From Flavobacteriaceae bacterium (lineage in GTDB: Bacteria > Bacteroidota > Bacteroidia > Flavobacteriales > Flavobacteriaceae), in assembly GCA_027068695.1 (NCBI GenBank), contig JAMOMG010000176.1, forward strand, positions 1-34,447: a DNA stretch of 34,447 bases. The letters are read 5' to 3'. The notes beneath the pieces are model-generated. The model was not told where the DNA came from. It did not search any database and saw nothing but the letters and a program-made list of their open reading frames with translations. The position numbers and the translations under genes are program-made. Of this stretch, positions 25,333 through 32,610 are shown piece after piece (within the stretch, counting starts at the first letter, position 1; the number at the start of each line of letters is the position of its first letter).

Positions 25333-25710
25333 ATGGATTTAAAAATAAAGTTTGATAAAAATGGTAGAATTGTTCCATTTATAAATGGAACAGAAATCAC
25401 AATGAATGAGTCTCCTTTTTTAATATTTTTAGCAACTGCAGGTATGTGTTCAGCTGTTTATGTTAAGGCATTTATGCAGCAAAGAGGGTTGCCAATTGAC
25501 GAGGTAGAAATAACTCAAAGAATGAATTACAACCAAATGACGAATATGGTGAAAGACATTGATATTATTGTTGATTTACCAGCAAGTTTTCCTGAAAAAT
25601 ATAAAAATACTATTAAAAATGTTGTTGCACAATGCCCTGTTAAACGTCACTTAGCTGAACCTCCAACATTTAATGTAACCACAAATTTAAGTTCAGTTTT
25701 AAAAGACTAG
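25333..25710 (+). CDS. OsmC-family protein
   Basis: A 125-residue OsmC/Ohr-superfamily protein. The two conserved cysteines that form the peroxide-reactive pair are present: Cys39 (ATAGMCSA) and Cys101 (AQCPVKRHL). Characterised relatives reduce organic hydroperoxides with dihydrolipoyl proteins. This short version (YhfA/YkfA-like subgroup is possible) has no proven substrate. It carries its own promoter element with an inverted repeat beside it, and a strong terminator follows. Confidence 0.85.
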   Translation: MDLKIKFDKNGRIVPFINGTEITMNESPFLIFLATAGMCSAVYVKAFMQQRGLPIDEVEITQRMNYNQMTNMVKDIDIIVDLPASFPEKYKNTIKNVVAQCPVKRHLAEPPTFNVTTNLSSVLKD

Positions 25711-25728
25711 CAGATATAAATTTCCTAC

Positions 25729-25758
25729 AAAAAAGCAGCTTTAATAGCTGCTTTTTTT
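25729..25758 (+). terminator. intrinsic terminator after the OsmC gene
   Basis: The arms 25729-25740 and 25746-25757 (core AGCAGCT/AGCTGCT) pair over 12 bp around a TTAAT loop and end in a run of seven T, 18 nt after the stop codon. Confidence 0.85.
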
Positions 25759-25794
25759 ATACTTAAAAAGTAATTTTTAGTATCTTTAGCAATT

Positions 25795-26403
25795 ATGGAA
25801 CTACTTTTAGGAATTGTACTTGGAGCATTACTTTCATATTGGGGGATTTCTTTTTTTAACAAAAAGAGTTCACTTCAAAAAATTGAAACACAATCCATAA
25901 TTTTAATAGAAAAAATTAAAAGTGTTTGTAAATTAATTACTGTTGAAGGTGATTTTGCTGAAATTTATCATTACGAAAACACAAAAAATCATTTTTTAAA
26001 CATTATTACAAGCAGAAAGAAGGCAATTTTGTTAATAAATGCAAAAGTTCATATTGGTTTTGACTTATCACAAATAAAGCTGGAAGCTGACAATGAAAAT
26101 TTAGAAATTATACTTACCCATTTTCCAAAGCCAAAGGTTTTAACCGTTGAAACAGATGTGAGATATTATGATAAAAAAGAGGGTATATTTAATAAATTTA
26201 ATGCTGAAGACTTAACAGAATTAAATAAACAATCCAAAGCTTTCATTGTAGATAAAATTCCTGAAAGTGGATTGTTAAATACAGCCAACAAAGAAGCATT
26301 AGACACCATTTTAATGATTGAAAAATTATTAGAAACTTCTGGTTGGAAATTAAATTATTCACAACTAGTAATACCAACAACTGAAACAGAAAAGTTAGTG
26401 TAA
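25795..26403 (+). CDS. DUF4230 membrane-anchored protein
   Basis: A 202-residue protein with an N-terminal transmembrane anchor (residues 2-20, GIVLGALLSYWGISFF) and a DUF4230 domain that starts near IKSVCKLITVEGDFAEIYHYE. The strand pattern KKAILLINAKVHIGFDLSQI is characteristic. The domain is common in Bacteroidota and some Firmicutes and has no known function. MmcQ/YjbR follows after 5 bp, so they share a transcript. Confidence 0.8.
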   Translation: MELLLGIVLGALLSYWGISFFNKKSSLQKIETQSIILIEKIKSVCKLITVEGDFAEIYHYENTKNHFLNIITSRKKAILLINAKVHIGFDLSQIKLEADNENLEIILTHFPKPKVLTVETDVRYYDKKEGIFNKFNAEDLTELNKQSKAFIVDKIPESGLLNTANKEALDTILMIEKLLETSGWKLNYSQLVIPTTETEKLV

Positions 26404-26408
26404 ATAAT

Positions 26409-26765
26409 ATGAATATTGAAGCGTTTAGAGATTATTGTTTGTCTAAAAAATATGTGACAGAAAGTTTTCCTTTCGATGAAAAAACTTTGGTTTTTAAAGT
26501 AGCCAGAAAAATGTTTGCATTATCTGGGCTAGAGTGCCAACCTTCAACAGTTAATTTAAAATGCAACCCTGAAAAATCAATTGAATTAAGAGAGCGATAT
26601 AATGATATTATTGAAGGATTTCATATGAGTAAAAAACACTGGAATACTATTAATATTGAAGGTAATTTACCAACCGATTTTATAAAAGAATTGATTGATC
26701 ATTCATACAATTTAGTTGTTAATGGAATGACCAAAAAGGTACAAAGAGAACTGGGTTTTATTTAG
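26409..26765 (+). CDS. MmcQ/YjbR-family protein
   Basis: A 118-residue protein of the MmcQ/YjbR family: FRDYCLSKKYVTESFPFD near 5-22, VFKVARKMFAL near 28-38, LKCNPEKSIELRERY near 50-64 and MSKKHWNTI near 78-86. The fold is CyaY-like; DNA binding has been suggested but the role is unsettled. It sits 5 bp after the DUF4230 gene. Its last 8 bp overlap the 3' end of the converging AraC gene. Confidence 0.85.
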   Translation: MNIEAFRDYCLSKKYVTESFPFDEKTLVFKVARKMFALSGLECQPSTVNLKCNPEKSIELRERYNDIIEGFHMSKKHWNTINIEGNLPTDFIKELIDHSYNLVVNGMTKKVQRELGFI

Positions 26766-27603
26766 TGCTTTTTCTGTATTCTGAGGGTGTAACGCCTTTT
26801 ATGGCTTTAAACTTTCTGTTGAAATTTGCTAAATTATTAAATCCAGATTTATAGGAAATTTCAGTAATATTTAAGTCGTTATTTTTTGTTAATAATTTAC
26901 AAGCATTTCCAATACGTATATCAATCAAAAAATTCACAAAAGTTTTGTTGGTACGTTGTTTAAAATATCGGCAAAAAGCATTGGGTGTCATATTTGCAAT
27001 ATTTGAAACTTGTTGTAGACTAATTTCAGTATGATAATTATTCATAGTGTATTGAAAAATATCACTCATTCGTTTTCCTTCATCACCAGCATATTTTTTT
27101 AAATTAATAAGAGAAGACAATGTGTGTTTGTCACCTTTAGATATTAAATTTAAAATTTCTAAAAATGAAGTAAACTGTTCGTACTTTGAAAGAGAATTAA
27201 TTTTTGATAAAATTCGAGATAGTTTTTTTTTATTTGAAAGTACTTCAAATCCTAAAACAGCATCATCAAAGAACGAATGGAAATGTTCAAACTCAGGTAA
27301 ACTAAAGAAAGTATCACCAAAGGCATTTTTTGAAAAAAATAAAGTAATCATCTTTGTTTCTTTCCCGTAAGGAACATCTCTTTTAAAAACATGGGGTAAA
27401 TCTTCTCCAATAACAAAAATGTCACTGGGTTTAAACTCTCCTACACAATCACCTATAATATACGACCCTTCACCTTTAATAATTACACTTATTTGAATTT
27501 CTTTGTGTTGGTGTAATTTTTCATAAAAAGATTCTCCCTCATAATTTTGTATATATAAAGTTACGTTTTCAGGTTTTGGAATTTTAAAAGGTAAAACTTT
27601 CAT
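26758..27603 (-). CDS. AraC-family transcriptional regulator of the hydroxyproline cluster
   Basis: A 281-residue regulator. The N-terminal cupin-like sensor domain (about 15-95) contains HQHKEIQISV and the GEGSYIIGD strand; the C-terminal domain has two helix-turn-helix units at about 195-216 (SLQQVSNIANMTPNAFCRYFKQ region) and 245-266 (ITEISYKSGFNNLANFNRKF region), ending GVTPSEYRK. It is divergent from the hydroxyproline catabolic genes with 131 bp between starts, the classic position for a local activator, with hydroxyproline or a pathway intermediate as plausible inducer (inference). Direct and inverted repeats in the shared region are its likely binding sites. Confidence 0.9.
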   Translation of the reverse strand: MKVLPFKIPKPENVTLYIQNYEGESFYEKLHQHKEIQISVIIKGEGSYIIGDCVGEFKPSDIFVIGEDLPHVFKRDVPYGKETKMITLFFSKNAFGDTFFSLPEFEHFHSFFDDAVLGFEVLSNKKKLSRILSKINSLSKYEQFTSFLEILNLISKGDKHTLSSLINLKKYAGDEGKRMSDIFQYTMNNYHTEISLQQVSNIANMTPNAFCRYFKQRTNKTFVNFLIDIRIGNACKLLTKNNDLNITEISYKSGFNNLANFNRKFKAIKGVTPSEYRKSTK

Positions 27604-27621
27604 AGATAAAAATATGTAAAT

Positions 27622-27636
27622 ATTAATCTGATTAAT
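27622..27636. promoter_or_regulatory. 15-bp inverted repeat near the AraC gene start
   Basis: ATTAATC and GATTAAT form a perfect 7-bp inverted repeat around one central base, 19 bp upstream of the araC-type ATG. It overlaps the first copy of the direct repeat, so it could serve autoregulation or a second regulator. Confidence 0.4.
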
Positions 27637-27644
27637 TGCTAAAA
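27631..27644 (+). promoter_or_regulatory. direct repeat copy 1, candidate AraC-type half-site
   Basis: ATTAATTGCTAAAA matches the copy at 27671-27684 in 13 of 14 positions. Direct repeats are the usual form of AraC-family operators. Confidence 0.45.
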
Positions 27645-27670
27645 TATAAAAAACAAGGTAACATAATACA

Positions 27671-27684
27671 ATTAATTGATAAAA
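27671..27684 (+). promoter_or_regulatory. direct repeat copy 2, candidate AraC-type half-site
   Basis: ATTAATTGATAAAA lies 40 bp (about four helical turns) after copy 1 and ends 28 bp before the -7 element, next to where the -33 box would be. That is where a class II activator would touch RNA polymerase. Confidence 0.5.
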
Positions 27685-27712
27685 AAAATAAAAGTATAAA
27701 ATAAAGTTGTTC

Positions 27713-27720
27713 TAAATTTG
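27713..27720 (+). promoter_or_regulatory. -7 promoter element for the hydroxyproline operon
   Basis: TAAATTTG, exact consensus, ends only 14 nt before the ATG at 27735, giving a very short leader. No TTG lies at 17-22 bp upstream, as expected for a promoter that depends on an activator. Confidence 0.5.
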
Positions 27721-27734
27721 AAAAAAAGAATAAA

Positions 27735-28649
27735 ATGAAAATAAAATGGGAAGGTGTAATGCCTGCAGTTACAACAAAATTTACAGTTGATGATAAGTTA
27801 GATTTGGTAAATTTTAAAGTAAATATTAAAGCTCAGTTAGAAGCTGGTGTAAGTGGAATTATTTTAGGAGGTACTTTGGGAGAAGCAAGTACACTTACAG
27901 AAAGTGAAAAAAAGACATTGATTCTTAAAACCTTAGAAATTGTTGAAGAAAAAATTCCGGTAATTATCAATATTGCAGAGCAATCTACCACCAAGGCTAT
28001 TGAGGCGGTGCATAAAGCTGAAAAACACGGAGCTAATGGTTTAATGATATTACCTCCAATGAGGTATAAGGCAGATGCTAGAGAAACGGTAACTTATTTT
28101 GAAAAAGTGGCAAAAAGTACCACTTTACCAATAATGATATACAACAACCCTGTAGATTACGGTATCGAAGTGACGCTAGATATGTTTGAAGAATTGGCTA
28201 CTTGCAAAAACATTGTAGCTGTTAAAGAATCAACACGAGATATTTCAAATATTACTAGAATGAAGTCTCGTTTCGGGAATCGTTTTAAAATTTTATGTGG
28301 TGTAGATACATTGGCTTTGGAAAGCTTGCTTATGGGTGCTGATGGTTGGGTAGCCGGATTGGTATGTGCATTTCCAGCTGAAACCGTAGCTATTTATAAA
28401 TTAGTAAAAACAAATAAAACAAAAGAAGCCATTGCAATTTATAGTTGGTTTTTACCCTTGTTAGAATTAGATATAAATACTAAATTAGTACAAAATATAA
28501 AGTTAGCTGAAGTAGCAACAGGGATTGGAACAGAATATGTTCGAGAACCAAGATTACCACTAATAGGTAAGGAACGTGAAAAGGTATTAGCTATTATTAA
28601 AAAAGGAATAAATACACGTCCGATATTACCAAATTACAAAAAAATATAA
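27735..28649 (+). CDS. DapA-family lyase, probable 1-pyrroline-4-hydroxy-2-carboxylate deaminase
   Basis: A 304-residue class I aldolase of the dihydrodipicolinate synthase/N-acetylneuraminate lyase superfamily. The Schiff-base lysine is Lys164 (VAVKEST) and the general-acid Tyr136 lies in IMIYNNP. The loop GGTLGE at 45-50 replaces the GTTGE of true DapA, arguing for another substrate. In hydroxyproline catabolism, a member of this family deaminates 1-pyrroline-4-hydroxy-2-carboxylate to 2-oxoglutarate semialdehyde (HypD of rhizobia and pseudomonads). The neighbouring epimerase, oxidoreductase and aldehyde dehydrogenase support that role. Its specificity rests on context; lysine-pathway DapA is less likely. 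Confidence 0.85.
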   Translation: MKIKWEGVMPAVTTKFTVDDKLDLVNFKVNIKAQLEAGVSGIILGGTLGEASTLTESEKKTLILKTLEIVEEKIPVIINIAEQSTTKAIEAVHKAEKHGANGLMILPPMRYKADARETVTYFEKVAKSTTLPIMIYNNPVDYGIEVTLDMFEELATCKNIVAVKESTRDISNITRMKSRFGNRFKILCGVDTLALESLLMGADGWVAGLVCAFPAETVAIYKLVKTNKTKEAIAIYSWFLPLLELDINTKLVQNIKLAEVATGIGTEYVREPRLPLIGKEREKVLAIIKKGINTRPILPNYKKI

Positions 28650-28670
28650 AAAATTAATTTGGGAGCAATA

Positions 28671-28687
28671 AGAAGTGGTTACACTTT
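28671..28687 (+). other. small hairpin in the 79-bp gap inside the hydroxyproline operon
   Basis: AAGTG and CACTT pair around a GTTA loop. This gap is the widest within the run of metabolic genes. No T run follows and no exact -7 element was seen, so it is more likely a transcript-processing or stability element than a terminator. Weak evidence. Confidence 0.25.
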
Positions 28688-28728
28688 TGATTTCTCAATA
28701 CTAAAAGTAATAATTAAAAATAATCTAA

Positions 28729-30315
28729 ATGATTACAGGAAAGAATTACATAGGAAACGTTTTATCTTCAATAGGAAATGTAACATTTAAAACATTTAAT
28801 CCACAAACAAATACTGAAAATGAAATAATTTATACAGAAGCTTCTATTATTGAAATTGAAAAAGCAACAGAATTGGCTACAAAAGCTTACAAGGTTTTTA
28901 AAACAATTTCAGGCGCTAAAAAAAGTGAATTTCTGAATGAAATAGCAACTGAAATTGAAGCGTTAGGTGATGAATTAATACAAACATATTGTTCAGAAAC
29001 TGGTTTGCCAGAAAACAGAGCAATAGGAGAGCGAGGAAGAACGGTTTTTCAATTGCGTTCGTTTGCAAATTTAGTACAAGAAGGTTCTTGGGTTGAGGTT
29101 GCAATTGATACCGCAAAGCCTAATAGACAACCAATTCCAAAGGTAGATATTCGAAAAATGTATGTGCCATTAGGTCCGATTGTAGTTTTTGGAGCGAGCA
29201 ATTTCCCATTGGCATATTCTACAGCAGGAGGTGATACAGCTGCCGCATTTGCTGCAGGTTGTCCTGTAATTGTAAAATCACATCCAATGCATGCTGGCAC
29301 GGGAGAGTTAGTAGCATCTGCAATTATTAAAGCAGCTGAAAACACAGGTATGCCAAATGGTGTATTCTCAAATTTAAATAGTAGTGGGATTGAAATAGGG
29401 GAAGTGTTAGTTAAACATCCACAGGTAAAAGCAGTTGGATTTACAGGAAGCATAAACGGAGGTAGAGCTTTATATGATATGGCGGCAAAACGCAAAGAAC
29501 CAATCCCCGTTTTTGCAGAGATGGGAAGTATAAATCCGGTTATAATTTTGCCAAATGCTACTAAAAATGAAGGGGAGAAATGGGCTAAAACCTACGCAAA
29601 TTCAATAACTCTTGGCTCTGGACAATTTTGTACAAATCCAGGCCTAATTTTAGGGATAAAAGGAGATGAATTATCTAATTTTATAAAAATATTATCTGAA
29701 GAAATTGTAAAAATTGAACCGTCATGTATGTTGCATCCTAATATTATAGGGGCATATGAAAGTAACAAAGAAAAAATGATAGCACAACAGGGATTGCAAA
29801 CTGCAGCAACAATAAATAATGAAGTGTTAAAAAATTATGGTCGGCAGCTAATTACAACAGTTGAAGGAGCAACTTTTTTAGCTAATACTACATTACACCA
29901 AGAGGTCTTTGGACCGTTTTCAATGGTTGTTCAATGTGAAAATATACAACAGCTAGAAACTATAATTTCAAAATTAGAAGGACAGTTAACAGGTACAATT
30001 TTATCTGAAAATAATGAAATTAAAAATTATCCAACTATTGTAAGTGAGCTTCAAAATAGAGTAGGACGTATTATTTTTAATGGAGTTCCAACAGGAGTTG
30101 AAGTTTGCCCTTCAATGGTGCATGGAGGTCCCTATCCCGCTTCAACAGATAGTCGATTTACGGCGGTTGGTGTTAATTCAATCAAACGTTGGGTTCGTCC
30201 TTTTAGTTTTCAGAGTTGGCCAAATGAATTACTACCAGATGAGTTAAAAAATGAAAACCCTTTGGGAATTTTACGTTTGATAGATGGAAAATTAACTAAA
30301 GATAGCATAACTTAA
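28729..30315 (+). CDS. aldehyde dehydrogenase, probable 2-oxoglutarate semialdehyde dehydrogenase
   Basis: A 528-residue NADP+-type aldehyde dehydrogenase of the KGSA/FdhA-like branch, which is longer than the usual 480-500 and has GASNFPLAYS at 155-164 with the oxyanion Asn158. The catalytic pair is Glu264 (FAEMGSINP) and Cys301 (GSGQFCTNPG). This branch oxidises 2-oxoglutarate (2,5-dioxopentanoate) semialdehyde to 2-oxoglutarate, the last step of hydroxyproline and some sugar-acid pathways. The gene order with the deaminase and epimerase favours hydroxyproline. The epimerase ATG starts one base after its stop. Confidence 0.9.
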   Translation: MITGKNYIGNVLSSIGNVTFKTFNPQTNTENEIIYTEASIIEIEKATELATKAYKVFKTISGAKKSEFLNEIATEIEALGDELIQTYCSETGLPENRAIGERGRTVFQLRSFANLVQEGSWVEVAIDTAKPNRQPIPKVDIRKMYVPLGPIVVFGASNFPLAYSTAGGDTAAAFAAGCPVIVKSHPMHAGTGELVASAIIKAAENTGMPNGVFSNLNSSGIEIGEVLVKHPQVKAVGFTGSINGGRALYDMAAKRKEPIPVFAEMGSINPVIILPNATKNEGEKWAKTYANSITLGSGQFCTNPGLILGIKGDELSNFIKILSEEIVKIEPSCMLHPNIIGAYESNKEKMIAQQGLQTAATINNEVLKNYGRQLITTVEGATFLANTTLHQEVFGPFSMVVQCENIQQLETIISKLEGQLTGTILSENNEIKNYPTIVSELQNRVGRIIFNGVPTGVEVCPSMVHGGPYPASTDSRFTAVGVNSIKRWVRPFSFQSWPNELLPDELKNENPLGILRLIDGKLTKDSIT

Positions 30316-30316
30316 A

Positions 30317-31327
30317 ATGAGTAGAAACATTTTTTCATGCATTGACGCACATACCTGTGGAAACCCTGTGAGAGTTGTTACTAAAGGAGTTCCTAATTTA
30401 ATAGGTGCAAATATGAGTGAAAAACGTCAACATTTTTTAAAAGAATATGATTGGATTCGAAAAGGATTAATGTTTGAACCACGTGGGCATGATTTAATGA
30501 GTGGAAGTATTCTATACCCTCCTCATAATAAAGAAAATGATTTTGCTATTTTATTTATTGAAACATCTGGCTGTTTACCTATGTGTGGCCACGGAACTAT
30601 AGGAACCATTACAGTTGCTATTGAAGAGGGTTTAATAACTCCTAAAACACCAGGAAAAGTAAAAATGGAAGCCCCTGCTGGGTTAATAGAGGTTGAGTAT
30701 CAGCAAACTAAAGGTAAAGTTGATTGGGTGAAATTAACAAATGTAGCATCGTTTTTAGCTGCTGAAAATTTAACTGTTAATTGTCCTGAATTAGGAAAAA
30801 TTATTTTTGATGTAGCTTATGGAGGAAATTACTATGCAATAATTGATTCCCAAGAAAATTTTAGGGGTATACATAATTTTACGGCGAGTAAATTAATCCA
30901 ATATTCTCAAATTATAAGAACCAATATCAATAAAAAATATCCAAATGCCTTTATACATCCACAAAATGAGACAATAAGAGACGTTTCACATATTATGTGG
31001 ACGGGAACTCCAATTGATTCAACTTCATCTGGGAGAAATGCAGTTTTTTATGGAGAAAAAGCAATTGATAGATCTCCTTGTGGTACAGGGACTTCAGCAC
31101 GTATGGCTCAACTGTATTTTAAAGGTAAATTAAAGGTTGGTAAAGAATATATTCATGAAAGTTTTATAGGTTCAAAGTTTATTGGTAAAATTGTAAAAGA
31201 AATAGAGTTGAAAGGTATAAAATGCATTATTCCAACAATTCAAGGTTGGGCAAAAATATATGGGTTTAATACTATTATTATTGATGATAATGATGATCCG
31301 TATGCACACGGATTTCAAGTACTATAA
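30317..31327 (+). CDS. 4-hydroxyproline 2-epimerase
   Basis: A 336-residue member of the proline racemase superfamily. Both catalytic cysteines are present: Cys90 in MCGHGTIG and Cys255 in SPCGTGTSA. The Cys/Cys pair marks an epimerase/racemase and argues against trans-3-hydroxyproline dehydratase, where the second or first Cys is replaced by Thr or Ser. It would convert trans-4-hydroxy-L-proline to cis-4-hydroxy-D-proline, the entry step of the pathway (HypRE). Proline racemase activity cannot be excluded from sequence alone, but the neighbours point to hydroxyproline. The FAD enzyme follows after 3 bp. Confidence 0.92.
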   Translation: MSRNIFSCIDAHTCGNPVRVVTKGVPNLIGANMSEKRQHFLKEYDWIRKGLMFEPRGHDLMSGSILYPPHNKENDFAILFIETSGCLPMCGHGTIGTITVAIEEGLITPKTPGKVKMEAPAGLIEVEYQQTKGKVDWVKLTNVASFLAAENLTVNCPELGKIIFDVAYGGNYYAIIDSQENFRGIHNFTASKLIQYSQIIRTNINKKYPNAFIHPQNETIRDVSHIMWTGTPIDSTSSGRNAVFYGEKAIDRSPCGTGTSARMAQLYFKGKLKVGKEYIHESFIGSKFIGKIVKEIELKGIKCIIPTIQGWAKIYGFNTIIIDDNDDPYAHGFQVL

Positions 31328-31330
31328 ATT

Positions 31331-32572
31331 ATGGGTAAAAAGGTTGTAATTATTGGTGGTGGAATTATAGGATTAAATTCTGCTTACTATCTATTAAAAG
31401 AAGGTCATGAAGTTACTGTTGTTGATCAGTTTGATATAACATCGGGTGCTTCATTTGTAAATGCAGGATATATTTCTCCTAGCCATGTAACTCCTCTAGC
31501 AGCACCAGGAATGGTTATCTCTGGAATAAAAATGATGTTCAATCAGGCAAGTCCGTTTTATTTAAAACCTCGTTTTAATATAGATTTGTTTAAATGGGCT
31601 TGGGGTTTTAATAAATCAGCAACGGCGAAGCATGTAAAATATGCAGCTCCAATTATTAAAGATTTTACAATTTTAAGTAGAGATCTCTTTAAGGAAATAA
31701 AAGATAATGGCATATTTAATTTTCAATTTGAAAGAAAAGGATTGCTAATGAGCTATCAAACTCAAAAATTTGAAGATAAAGAAGCTAAATTGGCTGATGT
31801 AGCAAGAGAGCAAGGCCTTGAAGTAAAGCATATTAATAAAGAGAAGCTCAAAGAAATGGAACCTGAAATGAAAGCTGAAGGTGCTTTTTATTATTTAGAT
31901 GATGCACATACAACACCCGATGATTTTATGAGAAAATTACATCATTACCTCAAATCAAAGGGTGTTCAGTTTTATACAAATGAAAAGGTTGTAGATTTTG
32001 AAAGAAATGGTCAGAAAATAACACATTTAATTACAGATAAACAACAACTTGATTTTGATGAGCTTGTTGTAGCTTCGGGTTCGTGGAGTCCTATTGTTGC
32101 AAAAAAATTAGGTATTAAACTTTTAGTACAAGCAGGAAAAGGTTATCGTATTAACCTCCACAGAAAAACAGGGATTAATTATCCTGCAATATTAGCCGAA
32201 CTCAATACAGCAGTTTCGCCTATGGATGGTTTTACGCGTTTTGGAGGAACTATGGAAATTGCAGGAATAAATACCAAAATTAACAAAATAAGAGTAGCGC
32301 AAATAGCTAAAAATGCAACAGTATTTTATCCTAATATTAAAATTACCAATGAAGAAATACAAGATGCAGATTATGGGTTACGTCCGGTATCACCCGATGG
32401 TTTACCTTTTATAGGAAGAGCAAAATCGTTGAAAAATGTAAGCTTTGCAACAGGCCATGCAATGATGGGATGGAGTCAAGGTCATGCTACAGGTAAATTA
32501 ATTTCTGAAATAATTTCAGATAAAAAAACATCTTTAAATTTAGATCCATTTTCATTGGATAGGTTTAGTTAA
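31331..32572 (+). CDS. FAD-dependent D-amino acid dehydrogenase, probable D-hydroxyproline dehydrogenase
   Basis: A 413-residue DadA/DAO-family flavoprotein. The dinucleotide-binding motif GGGIIGLNSAYYL is at residues 9-21. The substrate-domain landmarks are GRP-like segment YGLRPVSPDGLPFIG near 347-361 and the closing FATGHAMMGWSQGHATGK near 374-391, which binds FAD. In the operon it should oxidise cis-4-hydroxy-D-proline to 1-pyrroline-4-hydroxy-2-carboxylate, passing electrons to a quinone or oxygen. It is of the single-subunit type; no additional subunits typical of the multi-subunit HypOX form are seen. Confidence 0.87.
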   Translation: MGKKVVIIGGGIIGLNSAYYLLKEGHEVTVVDQFDITSGASFVNAGYISPSHVTPLAAPGMVISGIKMMFNQASPFYLKPRFNIDLFKWAWGFNKSATAKHVKYAAPIIKDFTILSRDLFKEIKDNGIFNFQFERKGLLMSYQTQKFEDKEAKLADVAREQGLEVKHINKEKLKEMEPEMKAEGAFYYLDDAHTTPDDFMRKLHHYLKSKGVQFYTNEKVVDFERNGQKITHLITDKQQLDFDELVVASGSWSPIVAKKLGIKLLVQAGKGYRINLHRKTGINYPAILAELNTAVSPMDGFTRFGGTMEIAGINTKINKIRVAQIAKNATVFYPNIKITNEEIQDADYGLRPVSPDGLPFIGRAKSLKNVSFATGHAMMGWSQGHATGKLISEIISDKKTSLNLDPFSLDRFS

Positions 32573-32610
32573 AGATTGTTAGGGTAAACTATTTTAAATT
32601 AAAAGTAACA

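Noticed and set aside
28753..28766. GGAAACGTTTTATC inside the aldehyde dehydrogenase gene, similar to the pckA operators
   Set aside because: It lies within coding sequence and is off by a base from the symmetric core, so it is best explained by the codons there.
29049..29495. 148-codon minus-strand frame inside the aldehyde dehydrogenase gene
   Set aside because: It is the antisense shadow of a strongly conserved enzyme; the Ala/Pro-rich translation reflects the opposite strand's codons.
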